Assembly (NCBI GenBank): GCA_028821125.1
Contig: JAPPHD010000082.1
Span: 1 to 40,899 of the forward strand
DNA from: Gammaproteobacteria bacterium
GTDB taxonomy: Bacteria > Pseudomonadota > Gammaproteobacteria > Pseudomonadales > Azotimanducaceae
Length of the DNA stretch: 40,899 bases
Direction of reading: 5' to 3'
The translations under genes were made by a program, and so were the position numbers. Position 1 is the first letter of the stretch. Each line of letters begins with the position of its first letter. Positions 18,951-26,933 of the stretch are shown in pieces. The notes beneath the pieces were generated by a model that saw nothing but the letters and a program-made list of their open reading frames with translations, was not told the origin of the DNA and did not search any database.

Positions 18951-19985
18951 TCAGGTCATTTCTCTTGCGAATTCCAGGTTTTCCTGGCGCAGACTCGCAT
19001 CGGACCCCAAAGCGTAGTGCTTGGACATGTCGGGTGAGAAGCGGCTTGCCGGCGGGTTCTTGCCCAGCGCCTCCGCCATCGCCCGGATGTGGTGGGGGCC
19101 GGCGCCGCAACAGACGCCCTGGTAGTTGACGCCCAGCGCATACGCCTGCCTGGCGAACTCGGCGATCTCGTAGCGGTTGCACGCCAGCGAGTCGAGTGCG
19201 GTGGGAAACGGGATGTCCGGGATGCAGTCGCATCCGGGGTCGGTGAGTGCCTGAAAGTTCACCGCTTCCGACGTCGTACGGTACGGAACCGGCAGCCCGG
19301 CGAGCGGCCCTTCGATCGCCCCGCTCAGTTCTTCGAGCAGCGGCAGCATTGTCCAGGGCCCGCGTATGCAGTTCAGGCCGACCACGTCGGCGCCGGCGTC
19401 CTTCAGGCGCCGGCAGGCCTCCGGCACCGAGTAGTCATCGCGGAGCGCCTCGTGTACGGCGAGCGTGATGACGGAAATCGCCCCGGCATCCTTGATGACC
19501 TCCAGGGCGAGCAGGGCTTCCCCGGCGAACGAGAAGGTCTCGCCGATGATGAAGTCCACGCCGGCGTCCATGGCCCATCCGACCTGTTCTGCGAACATGG
19601 CCCGTGACTCCTTCCTGCTGGCCTCATCGCCCGGCAGGTACACGTTCGTGTTGCAGATGTTGCCGGCAACCAGCGCATCGCCTTCGGCGGCCACCTGTTT
19701 GGCGAGTTCAAGCGCCGTGCGGTTCATGTTCTCCAGGTCGCCCTCGCGCCCGACCAGCTTCAGTTTTTCGCGGTGCGCGTAGTACGTGAAGGCCTCGATC
19801 ACGTCGGAGCCCGCGTTCATGAACTCGCGGTGCAGCTCTAAAACGGCATCGGGGCAGTCGAGCACGACCTCGGGGACATAGGGCCCGGCCTGGACGTACC
19901 CCCGGCGTTCCATCTCGAAGACATAACCCTCCGCGCAGATCACCGGACCCTCTTCGAGCCGCTCCAGCAGGTTTCCTGATGTCAT
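18951..19985 (-). CDS. Betaine-homocysteine S-methyltransferase-like protein
   Basis: This 344-residue protein belongs to the zinc-dependent homocysteine methyltransferase family. The three zinc cysteines are in place: Cys206 in GLNC, and Cys292-Cys293 in GVCCGAGPHHIRAMAEALG. The N-terminal CAEGYVFEMERRGY and the segment SDVIEAFTYYAHREKL also fit the BHMT branch. The family moves a methyl group from glycine betaine, DMSP or a related onium compound, or from S-methylmethionine, to homocysteine to make methionine. The chosen ATG follows a strong GGAGGAGG (19991-19998, read on the minus strand) by 5 bases; the frame is open to a GTG at 20003, but that start would sit on top of the ribosome-binding site. 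It lies downstream of the IclR gene on the same strand. Confidence 0.88.
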   Translation of the reverse strand: MTSGNLLERLEEGPVICAEGYVFEMERRGYVQAGPYVPEVVLDCPDAVLELHREFMNAGSDVIEAFTYYAHREKLKLVGREGDLENMNRTALELAKQVAAEGDALVAGNICNTNVYLPGDEASRKESRAMFAEQVGWAMDAGVDFIIGETFSFAGEALLALEVIKDAGAISVITLAVHEALRDDYSVPEACRRLKDAGADVVGLNCIRGPWTMLPLLEELSGAIEGPLAGLPVPYRTTSEAVNFQALTDPGCDCIPDIPFPTALDSLACNRYEIAEFARQAYALGVNYQGVCCGAGPHHIRAMAEALGKNPPASRFSPDMSKHYALGSDASLRQENLEFAREMT

Positions 19986-20127
19986 GGTGGCCTCCTCCGT
20001 CACGTCTTTCGTCAGAATAGATCATCGGCCCGCCGCGTGCCCATGCGGTGCAGCCGTTCGGCGATACCGGTCGGCAGGACGGACCCCGGGAATCCAAGGG
20101 TGCCGAGCGCGCGTCGCGCAGCAGGCG

Positions 20128-20946
20128 TCACCCTGGCCGCGTTCCCGACGGACTCCGGTGTGGCTCGCCGCCGCCGAGGGCCGTGGAGACCGCATTGGCG
20201 GCCCGGACGACATCGGGTGCGATGCGATGCATCACCGTTTCCGTCAAACGGCTCGAATGGCCGCTGACGCTGATGGCGGCGGCGACCTCGCCGAGCCCGT
20301 CGACCACCCAGCTTGCCAGCCCGTTGACGCCGATCTCGTATTCTTCGAGATCCGTCGCGTAACCCCGCTCCCTGAACCCGGCCAGTTGCGCTTCCAGGGT
20401 ATACGGATCGGTGATCGTGTTCGGCGTCAGGCCCGTCAACTCGCATGAATCGTAGATGGACTGCCGCATCAGCGAATCCCACCCGGTAAGGAAAGCCTTG
20501 CCCAGTGCCGTGCAGTGGTACATCCAGCGCCAGTCGTCGTTGGCTCTGCCATGGGAAACCCGGGAACCCACAAAGCTGTCGATCACCCGGAAATCGAGCA
20601 TGCCCGGTATGCCCAGGTTCACCGTTTCGTTGGTCTTCCGACACAGGTCGACCAGTACCGGGCGGGCAACGTGCGAGACCTGCAGGCGCTGCTGGACCTG
20701 GCGCCCGAGTTCCAGGCAGCGCAGGCCAAGCCGGTATTTTCGGGTATGAGCGTCCTTTTCGACGAACCCCAATGCGGCGAGCGAGGCAAGCAGATTGAAC
20801 GCCGTGGTCTTGTTGAGCGAAGTGGCCCTGCCGATGGCGGTGAGGCCCACGCCGGCCTCGTCACCGGTTGCGATCACATCGATGATGGCGCTGGCGCGGG
20901 CGAGCGCCTGAATGCGTACCGGTCTGGAGAGTGCGCTGGACGCCAC
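20128..20946 (-). CDS. IclR-family transcriptional regulator
   Basis: This 272-residue protein has an N-terminal winged helix-turn-helix (about residues 15-72; LTAIGRATSLNKTTAFNLLASL spans the HTH) followed by the IclR effector-binding GAF-like domain. Members sense small catabolic intermediates and usually control an adjacent catabolic operon. The gene sits back to back with paralogue C (21155), so the roughly 200-base gap between them should carry its operator. It also lies upstream of the BHMT-like gene on the same strand. The GTG start has no clear Shine-Dalgarno, so translation may be weak or leaderless-like. It is the best candidate regulator for the methylated-compound genes. Confidence 0.92.
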   Translation of the reverse strand: MASSALSRPVRIQALARASAIIDVIATGDEAGVGLTAIGRATSLNKTTAFNLLASLAALGFVEKDAHTRKYRLGLRCLELGRQVQQRLQVSHVARPVLVDLCRKTNETVNLGIPGMLDFRVIDSFVGSRVSHGRANDDWRWMYHCTALGKAFLTGWDSLMRQSIYDSCELTGLTPNTITDPYTLEAQLAGFRERGYATDLEEYEIGVNGLASWVVDGLGEVAAAISVSGHSSRLTETVMHRIAPDVVRAANAVSTALGGGEPHRSPSGTRPG

Positions 20947-20971
20947 GGTTCTGAATCTACTGGTTCAATGG

Positions 20972-20982
20972 TTATATAATGT
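20972..20982. promoter_or_regulatory. Divergent promoter/operator patch between IclR and paralogue C
   Basis: TTATATAATGT is an A+T island 25 bases before the IclR start. It gives a TATAAT on the plus strand (20975-20980) and a TATAAC/TATATA-type -10 on the minus strand. Its reverse complement, ACATTATATAA, also occurs within the palindromic patch at 11149-11159, upstream of the TonB-dependent receptor. It could be an IclR half-site or simply a shared -10 sequence. Confidence 0.3.
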
Positions 20983-21154
20983 GAGACGTTTTTCCGGCCA
21001 GCGCGAAAAGTGCCCGTTTCGTTGACAAAGCGCAACGCGATAAGTCAGGCTGTGGGTTCTACAAAATCTCCCAACGCAGTAGGCAGCAATGTAACGACCT
21101 CGTAGCTGACACGAGGTGTATATTGTACAGCACTCGCAAGAGGATACGCGCATC

Positions 21155-22006
21155 ATGGCCGGCATGAGAATGGAAGCTGAAATCGTCTTCGAGCCCCATG
21201 TGCCCAGGGCCCTTGCACGGGCTCTGGAGTATGCCGGTGAAGACGGTTTCGTCGCGTCGATTCCGCAACTGCTGCACGCCCGGACCCACGCCGATTACGA
21301 CAACATCATCTGGAACACCTGGTTCACGGGCTATTCCGAAGAAAACGTCGTCACCACGCCCGGGGGCAACCACGTGGTGGTCGTGATTCACGGCGGCGGC
21401 ATCTTCGGGTCGCCCGCCCGTTTCGAGCAGGTGTATCGCGCGAGCCCCGACCGCACCAGCCCGGACGGCTTTACCGGGCAATACGCCGGCAAGATTTCCC
21501 GGGACGAGGCGCAGAACGCGCTCGCGGGCAGAATGCCGGACGGCACGGAGATTCCGGTGTATCCGTTCGATGAATTCAGGAACGGCATTGCCGGTCTGCC
21601 CATCCGGTACGGCGTGATTCTCGATATCGAACTCGCCCGCGCCTCGAAGCGCGGCTACGAGGAGTTCGATACCCTCAAGGACGACCCCAACATGATCGTG
21701 CGCGCCGGCGGGGTGGAAGCCAACATCGCCTATCTCGACAAGTACCAGGCCCGCCACGACACCAAGCTGGCGGGCAACTGGCATCCCTACAACCGCATCG
21801 ACCTCGAGCAGCCGCAGACCCGAATCACCTTCCTGGCCGGCAACCGGGGCGGCGTCTTCTCCCAGGGCGATGACCCGGAAGAGTGGGGCTACGATGCGGA
21901 ATACGGCATCGGCGGCGATGCCTGCATCCACAACATGGCCCGCTACATCGCCGTTGCGCCGCGTGACCCGTCGAAGAGCCTCAGACACCTGGACTTCGGC
22001 GCCTGA
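21155..22006 (+). CDS. Paralogue C of the unrecognised family
   Basis: This is a 283-residue copy of the family described at paralogue A, with well over half of the residues identical to A by eye. It keeps ALEYAGEDGFVASIPQLLHAR, YDNIIWNTWF, IHGGGIFGSP, MPDGTEIPVYPF, IVRAGG, ARHDTKL, QPQTR, LAGNRGGV, YDAEYGIGGDA and ARYIAVAPRDPS. The start was set at ATG 21155, with AAGAGGA at 21138-21144; ATGs at 21164 and 21170 are also possible because other copies begin at the equivalent MRMEA. A frame opening at 21116 adds residues with no counterpart in the other copies. It is the first gene of the long plus-strand run and faces the IclR gene. No signal peptide. Confidence 0.86.
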   Translation: MAGMRMEAEIVFEPHVPRALARALEYAGEDGFVASIPQLLHARTHADYDNIIWNTWFTGYSEENVVTTPGGNHVVVVIHGGGIFGSPARFEQVYRASPDRTSPDGFTGQYAGKISRDEAQNALAGRMPDGTEIPVYPFDEFRNGIAGLPIRYGVILDIELARASKRGYEEFDTLKDDPNMIVRAGGVEANIAYLDKYQARHDTKLAGNWHPYNRIDLEQPQTRITFLAGNRGGVFSQGDDPEEWGYDAEYGIGGDACIHNMARYIAVAPRDPSKSLRHLDFGA

Positions 22007-22015
22007 GCGTTTGCC

Positions 22016-22825
22016 GTGAGGCGCGTCCGCAGCAGTGGAACCGACCGCGAATCCGGGGCGGTAACCGGGTACTACGATCGCCTGAGCCCGCTGTACCGCG
22101 ACAACATGGGCTGGGACTGGGAAGCGACGATGCGTGAAGAGGGCGCGATCCTCGATCGCATGCTCACCGGCATCATGGGCCGTCCGGGGCCGTACCGGCT
22201 GCTCGACTGCTCCTGCGGAGTCGGTACGCAGGCGATCGGTCTGGCCATCCTGGGCCACGGGGTTCACGCAACCGACCTGAGCCGCGTGTCAATCGAATGC
22301 GCAAGGGCGGAGGCGGAACGGCTGGAGGCTGACATGAGCTTCGGCGTCGCGGATTATCGGCGTCTTGAACAGGATATCGCCGCCACATTCGACATCGTCC
22401 TGTCCTGCGACAATTCCATCGCACACTGTCTCACCGACACTGACCTCGCCGCTGCCCTGAACAGCATGAAGTCGCGCCTGGAACCAGATGGCCTGCTGCT
22501 GATCAGCGTCCGCGACTATGACGCGCTCGTGGCGGACCGCCCGCGTTTCAACAACCAGCACGTGCAGGACCGGACGGACGGCCGCCGCATCGTCTTCCAG
22601 CTCTGGGACTGGGATGACGACGGCAGCCGCTACAGGGTGCACCAGTTCCTGCTGCGCGACCGCAACGGAGGTTTCAGCGCCGACCATTTCGAAACCAGGC
22701 TAAGAGCACTGCTGCGCGACGAATTGATCGCCGCCGCACGCAATGCAGGATTCAGCCACGTACGCTGGCACCCGCCCGAAGACACGGGCTATTACCAGCC
22801 GATCATCACCGCGCGGAACCTATGA
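22016..22825 (+). CDS. Glycine/sarcosine N-methyltransferase-like SAM-dependent methyltransferase
   Basis: This 269-residue class I methyltransferase opens with GYYDRLSPLYRDNMGWDWEA. It has SAM-binding motif I as LLDCSCGVGTQAIGLA (62-77), an acidic turn HATDLS and the downstream LLISVRDYDAL. The first segment and the GVGTQAIGLA form are characteristic of glycine/sarcosine N-methyltransferases, which build dimethylglycine and betaine from glycine, though the acceptor may differ here. It uses a GTG start 9 bases after paralogue C and lies between paralogue copies, so it is almost certainly part of the same pathway. With the BHMT-like and TMADH-family genes it gives the locus both methyl-adding and methyl-removing enzymes. 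Confidence 0.87.
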   Translation: MRRVRSSGTDRESGAVTGYYDRLSPLYRDNMGWDWEATMREEGAILDRMLTGIMGRPGPYRLLDCSCGVGTQAIGLAILGHGVHATDLSRVSIECARAEAERLEADMSFGVADYRRLEQDIAATFDIVLSCDNSIAHCLTDTDLAAALNSMKSRLEPDGLLLISVRDYDALVADRPRFNNQHVQDRTDGRRIVFQLWDWDDDGSRYRVHQFLLRDRNGGFSADHFETRLRALLRDELIAAARNAGFSHVRWHPPEDTGYYQPIITARNL

Positions 22826-22945
22826 GGAAAGACCGAAATACGGGGACATCCACAAAGAAATACGGAAAAGACGGAAAGACGGGGACGGAAAGACGGGGAC
22901 ACCCACAAAAAAGGACGGAAAGGACGGCGAAGCGAGGACACCCAC
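22826..22945. repeat. Degenerate purine-rich direct repeats with a GGGGACACCCAC core
   Basis: Within the 199-base gap between the methyltransferase and paralogue D, related units recur. They are built from GGAAAGACGG-type A/G tracts followed by GGGGACATCCACAAA (22842-22856), GGGGACACCCACAAA (about 22895-22909) and GAGGACACCCAC (about 22934-22945). Spacing is irregular and no spacer-repeat pattern like CRISPR exists. It resembles dispersed intergenic repeats of Proteobacteria more than a regulatory site. The rest of the gap holds only the ribosome-binding site of D. Confidence 0.6.
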
Positions 22946-23024
22946 GTAATGGCAGGCAGAAAGCCGGAGGCGGCCGTATCCGTGGCCCGATAATCGCCCC
23001 GCACGCTTGCCAGGGAGCAGCACG

Positions 23025-23939
23025 ATGAATGAAACGAGAATGGAAGCGGCGACCGTCTTCGACTCGCATCTTCCCGACGCCCTGCAACGGGCGCTCGAGT
23101 ACGCCGGCGACGATGGTTTCGTGGCTTCGCTGCCGGTCCTGCTGCATGCCCGCGCGAATGCGCCCCTCGACAATGAAATCTGGGACACCTGGTTCTTCAC
23201 CGCGAATTCCGAAGAGAGCCTGGTGCGAACGCCCGCGGGCAATCACGTGGCGGTGATCGTGCACGGCGGCGGCATCTTCGCGACGCCGCAACGCTTTCGC
23301 CGCCTCTACATGGCCAGCACCTGGCGCGACAGCGATCAAGGCTTCACGGGGCTGTTCGGCGGCAAGATCCGTGACAGCGAAGCGCACGCGATGCTCGAAG
23401 GCCGGTGTCCGAACGGCGCCGAGATCCCGGTTTATTCATACGGCGAATTCGCGGGCGGTGTGGCCGGCCTGCCGCGCCGCTACGCCGTGGTCATGGATTT
23501 CGAGTTGGCCAGAACCTCGAGGTGCGGGCTGACGCCGTTCGAGGAACTCAAGGAGGATCCGCTGATGATCGCCCGGGCCGGCGGTGGGGGAGCGGCAGCG
23601 GCCTATCTCGACCGGGCGCGGGAGTACTACGGCACGGACGCGATGGGGAGCTGGCACCGCTTCGACGACATGGATCCGATGCTCCCGCAAGCCTGGGTCC
23701 CCTTCGTCTACGACTGTATCGGCGGTGCGGCAGACAAGCGCAACCTGGACCCGTCGATGCGCCTCGAAGGCGAAATGGACATCTGGTTCACCCACTATCG
23801 CATCGCCAGGGACGCCGGATTCGGCATTCGCGCCGATACGGCGCTGATCAACACGGCCCGTTATGTCGCTGTCGCGCCGCGGGAGACAACCACCGGCGTT
23901 CGCCACCTTCAGTTCACGGCGCCGGAAAACGCAGTATGA
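23025..23939 (+). CDS. Paralogue D of the unrecognised family, most divergent copy
   Basis: This 304-residue member starts at ATG 23025, seven bases after AGGGAG (23012-23017). It keeps the N-terminal two thirds of the family: ALEYAGDDGFVASLP, a WDTWFF form of the Trp block, VHGGGIFATP, CPNGAEIPVY, RRYAVVMDFE and IARAGG. After SWHRFDDMDP it departs: the QPQTR, LAGNRGG and DYGIGG blocks are replaced by an unrelated, longer segment containing FVYDCIGGAAD and DIWFTHYRIARDAGFG. It then returns to the common ARYVAVAPRE ending. This suggests a changed specificity or partner while the shared core is kept. No signal peptide. Confidence 0.85.
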   Translation: MNETRMEAATVFDSHLPDALQRALEYAGDDGFVASLPVLLHARANAPLDNEIWDTWFFTANSEESLVRTPAGNHVAVIVHGGGIFATPQRFRRLYMASTWRDSDQGFTGLFGGKIRDSEAHAMLEGRCPNGAEIPVYSYGEFAGGVAGLPRRYAVVMDFELARTSRCGLTPFEELKEDPLMIARAGGGGAAAAYLDRAREYYGTDAMGSWHRFDDMDPMLPQAWVPFVYDCIGGAADKRNLDPSMRLEGEMDIWFTHYRIARDAGFGIRADTALINTARYVAVAPRETTTGVRHLQFTAPENAV

Positions 23940-24017
23940 GCCGTGGCCCGGCGTTCAAGGCACCGCAGGCCCCACGATGAAGCGGACCAGGCCAATCGCC
24001 AACCGGGAGACAGCGGC

Positions 24018-24881
24018 ATGAGGATGGAAGCGGCGATGTTCTACGATTCCTACCTGCCCGATGCGCTGCGCCGGGCCCTGGAATACGCAGGCGACGGCGG
24101 CTTCGTGGCATCGCTCCCGCAACTCCTCAAGGCGCGGGTCGATGCGGACTACGACAACGAGCTCTGGAGCAACTGGTTCTTTCCGTACACCGAGGAGAAC
24201 CTCGTGAGCACCCCCGGCGGCAACCGTGTCATCGTCACCGTTCACGGCGGCGGCGTGTTCTCGACACCCGAACGGTACGAACGCCTGTTCCGAGCGAGCA
24301 CCGACCGGAACAGCGAGTACGGCTTCACGGGCCTCTTTGCGGGCAAGCTGTCGCAACGGGAAGCGCACGGCGTTCTCGCCGGCCGCATGCCCGACGGCGC
24401 CGAGGTTCCCGTCTACGGCTTCGACGCGTTCAGGCGCGGAATCGACACCCTGCCGCGCCGCTACGCGGTCGTGACGGATTTCGAGACGGCAAAAGGCTCC
24501 GCCTGCGGCTACATCGATTTCGATACCCTGCGCGATGACCCGGTGATGATCGTGCGTGCCGGCGGCGCAGAGGCGGCATCGCGATACCTCGACAAGGCAC
24601 AGGTCCGCAACAACACCTCGAAGATGGGAAGCTGGCACCCCTTCAACAACATCGACACGCCCGACCAGGCCCAGACGCGGGTACCCGCCCTGGCGGGCAA
24701 CCGCGGCGGCGCCGGCAGCGAGGACGACGACGGCCACCTGTACGGTTACGACACCGACTACGGCATCGGCGGCGATTCCTGGTTCCACAGCACCAGCATG
24801 ATCAACGTCGCCCGCTACGTCGCGGTCGCGCCGCGCGACCCCGCTACCGGCGTACGGCATCTTTCGTTCATGGCGGGTTAG
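24018..24881 (+). CDS. Paralogue E of the unrecognised family
   Basis: This 287-residue member has its start set at ATG 24018 (MRMEAAMFYDSY), eight bases after GGGAG (24005-24009). The frame is open further upstream, but that extension is Arg/His-rich and has no match in the other copies. All family blocks are present: ALEYAGDGGFVASLPQLL, YDNELWSNWFF, VHGGGVFSTP, MPDGAEVPVY, RRYAVVTDFE, IVRAGGAEAA, LAGNRGGAGSE, YDTDYGIGGDS and ARYVAVAPRDPA. Only 3 bases separate it from the first aldo/keto reductase, so the family is directly tied to the downstream metabolic genes. No signal peptide is visible. Function unknown. Confidence 0.87.
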   Translation: MRMEAAMFYDSYLPDALRRALEYAGDGGFVASLPQLLKARVDADYDNELWSNWFFPYTEENLVSTPGGNRVIVTVHGGGVFSTPERYERLFRASTDRNSEYGFTGLFAGKLSQREAHGVLAGRMPDGAEVPVYGFDAFRRGIDTLPRRYAVVTDFETAKGSACGYIDFDTLRDDPVMIVRAGGAEAASRYLDKAQVRNNTSKMGSWHPFNNIDTPDQAQTRVPALAGNRGGAGSEDDDGHLYGYDTDYGIGGDSWFHSTSMINVARYVAVAPRDPATGVRHLSFMAG

Positions 24882-24884
24882 CCG

Positions 24885-25892
24885 ATGGAAACCGTTTCGT
24901 TCGAGCGGACGGGGCTCAAGGTCAGCCGGATCTGTTTCGGCACCATGGGTGTCGGCAGCAGTGCCTGGAAAGCCTGGGTGCTCGACGAAGCGGATTCGGT
25001 CGCGCTGCTCAAGCGGTGCCTGGACCTGGGGATCACCTTCTTCGACATGGCCGACTGGTATTCCACCGGCATCAGCGAAGAGATTGTCGGCAGGACGCTG
25101 CTGTCGATGGTACCGCGGGAAGCGTTAGTGCTCACCACCAAGGCCAGGTACGCGATGAGCGATGACCCGAACGATGCGGGGCTGTCGCGCAAACACCTGT
25201 TGGCGGCCATGGACAACAGCCTGAGGCGGATCGGCACCGACTACGTCGACGTGTTCATGGTGCATTCGTTCGATGCGGCAACGCCCATCGAAGAGACGAT
25301 GGCGACCCTTCACGACATCGTGAAGGCGGGCAAGGCGCGCTACATCGGCGCATCGACCATGTGGGCCTGGCAGTTCGCGGAGATGAATGCGGTCGCCCGC
25401 GAGAACGGCTGGACGAGCTTCGTCAACATGCAGTGCCAGTACAACCTGCTTTACCGGGAGGAAGAGCGGGAGATGATTCCCTATTGCCAGGACCAGGGCA
25501 TCGCCATCACCACCTTCAGCCCGCTGGCCCGCGGCTGGCTTTCCGGGGCGGCCGATGTCCGTGCGGAAACGGACCAGTACCGCGCCAGAAATTACGGCGA
25601 TGCGCTGGACTTGAAGATCCTGGAACGTGTGCGGGCCATTGCCGAAAAGCACGGTACGAACATGGCGCAGGTTGCCATTGCCTGGGTCCTTTCCCGGAAG
25701 GCGGTCTGCGCGCCGATCGTCAGTGTCGCAACGGTCGGGCAGCTCGAGAGCAACGTCGACGCGCTCAACCTGGAACTCGAGCCTGAGGAGCTTGCGTCGC
25801 TGGAGGAAATGTACCGGCCGCGCGGCGTCGTCAACGACTATGTCAAAGACCTGCCGAGGCGCCACCTCGGCGGCTTGTTGCCGGGCGTCTGA
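24885..25892 (+). CDS. Aldo/keto reductase, first tandem copy
   Basis: This 335-residue (beta/alpha)8 NAD(P)H-dependent oxidoreductase carries the catalytic tetrad Asp54, Tyr59, Lys86 and His127, in DMADWYS, TTKARY and MVHSFD. The start METVSFERTGLKVSRICFGTM and the cofactor-binding C-terminal half are typical of the YajO/IolS-like branch. It would interconvert an aldehyde or ketone and an alcohol in the pathway; the substrate is not deducible. It begins 3 bases after paralogue E and is followed 30 bases later by a close paralogue, indicating a tandem duplication. Confidence 0.93.
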   Translation: METVSFERTGLKVSRICFGTMGVGSSAWKAWVLDEADSVALLKRCLDLGITFFDMADWYSTGISEEIVGRTLLSMVPREALVLTTKARYAMSDDPNDAGLSRKHLLAAMDNSLRRIGTDYVDVFMVHSFDAATPIEETMATLHDIVKAGKARYIGASTMWAWQFAEMNAVARENGWTSFVNMQCQYNLLYREEEREMIPYCQDQGIAITTFSPLARGWLSGAADVRAETDQYRARNYGDALDLKILERVRAIAEKHGTNMAQVAIAWVLSRKAVCAPIVSVATVGQLESNVDALNLELEPEELASLEEMYRPRGVVNDYVKDLPRRHLGGLLPGV

Positions 25893-25922
25893 GGGCGCGG
25901 AATCAGAACGGAAAACGGGACC

Positions 25923-26933
25923 ATGGAAACAGTTTCATTCGGCAATACGGGGCTCAAGGTGAGCCGGCTGTGCTTCGGCACCATGACCATCGGCTCGAGC
26001 CGCTGGAAGCCCTGGGTTCTGGACGAGGCCGCCTCAAGGCCGCTGCTGAAGCAATGCCTCGATCTCGGCATCACCTTCTACGACACGGCCAACTGGTATT
26101 CCACGGGCGAGAGCGAACGCATCGTGGCGTCCACCCTTACCTCCATGGTGCCGCGCGACTCCCTGGTGCTGGCCACCAAGGCCTTCTACGCGATGAGCGG
26201 CGACCCCAACGACCGCGGGCTTTCGCGGAAACACCTGCTGGCTTCCGTGGACGCGAGCCTGCGCCGCATGAACACCGACTACATCGACCTGCTGGTCATC
26301 CATGCCTTCGACCCCGAGACGCCGATGGAGGAGACCATGGAGGCGCTGCACGATCTCGTCCGGTCGGGCAAGGTGCTCTACCTCGGCGCATCGACCATGT
26401 TCGCCTGGCAGTTCGCGCAGATGAACCACGTCGCGCGCCTCAACGGCTGGACGCAGTTCGTGAACATGCAGTGCCAGTACAACCTGCTGTATCGCGAAGA
26501 GGAGCGCGAGATGCTGCCCTACTGCCGCGACCGGGGAATCGCCGTAACGGGGTTCAGCGTGCTGGCGCGGGGGCAACTGTCGGCGAGCGACAGGATCCGT
26601 TCACGAACGGATGAGCACTTCAGCAACATGTACGGCGATGCGCTGGACCGGGAGATTTGCGCCAGGGTCGCGGCGGTCGCGGCGGAGCGCAACACGACAA
26701 TGGCCGCCGTCGCCCTTGCCTGGGTTCTCGCCAGGGAGGACATCTGCTGCCCCATTATCGGCGCCAGCACGCCCGGCCAGGTCGAGAACAACGTCCGTGC
26801 GCTGGACCTCGAACTCACCGCCGAAGAGATCGACGGCCTCAGCGCCATGTACAGGCCCCGGGATGTCATCAACGACTATGTGCCGGAACCGATGCCGCGC
26901 TACTGGCAGGGAGTGTCGGACGATGCGCAGTAG
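25923..26933 (+). CDS. Aldo/keto reductase, second tandem copy
   Basis: This 336-residue protein is clearly homologous along its whole length to the preceding gene product. It has the same tetrad positions: Asp54, Tyr59, Lys86 and His127 (DTANWYS, ATKAFY, VIHAFD). Long shared stretches include NMQCQYNLLYREEEREM and the GLSRKHLLA block, while the last third differs more. Retention of two copies suggests two related carbonyl substrates or opposite directions of flux. Its last 11 bases overlap the start of the cupin gene. Confidence 0.93.
   Translation: METVSFGNTGLKVSRLCFGTMTIGSSRWKPWVLDEAASRPLLKQCLDLGITFYDTANWYSTGESERIVASTLTSMVPRDSLVLATKAFYAMSGDPNDRGLSRKHLLASVDASLRRMNTDYIDLLVIHAFDPETPMEETMEALHDLVRSGKVLYLGASTMFAWQFAQMNHVARLNGWTQFVNMQCQYNLLYREEEREMLPYCRDRGIAVTGFSVLARGQLSASDRIRSRTDEHFSNMYGDALDREICARVAAVAAERNTTMAAVALAWVLAREDICCPIIGASTPGQVENNVRALDLELTAEEIDGLSAMYRPRDVINDYVPEPMPRYWQGVSDDAQ

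Noticed and set aside
21022-21027. TTGACA as a -35 box for paralogue C
   Set aside because: No acceptable -10 hexamer lies 16-19 bases downstream on the plus strand.
22826-22945. Possible CRISPR array
   Set aside because: The repeats are degenerate and irregularly spaced, with no unique spacers of constant length, and no cas gene is nearby.
14361-24881. Paralogues A-E as hormone-sensitive-lipase-type esterases because of HGGG
   Set aside because: No GxSxG nucleophile motif and no matching catalytic Asp/His spacing are present in any of the five copies.
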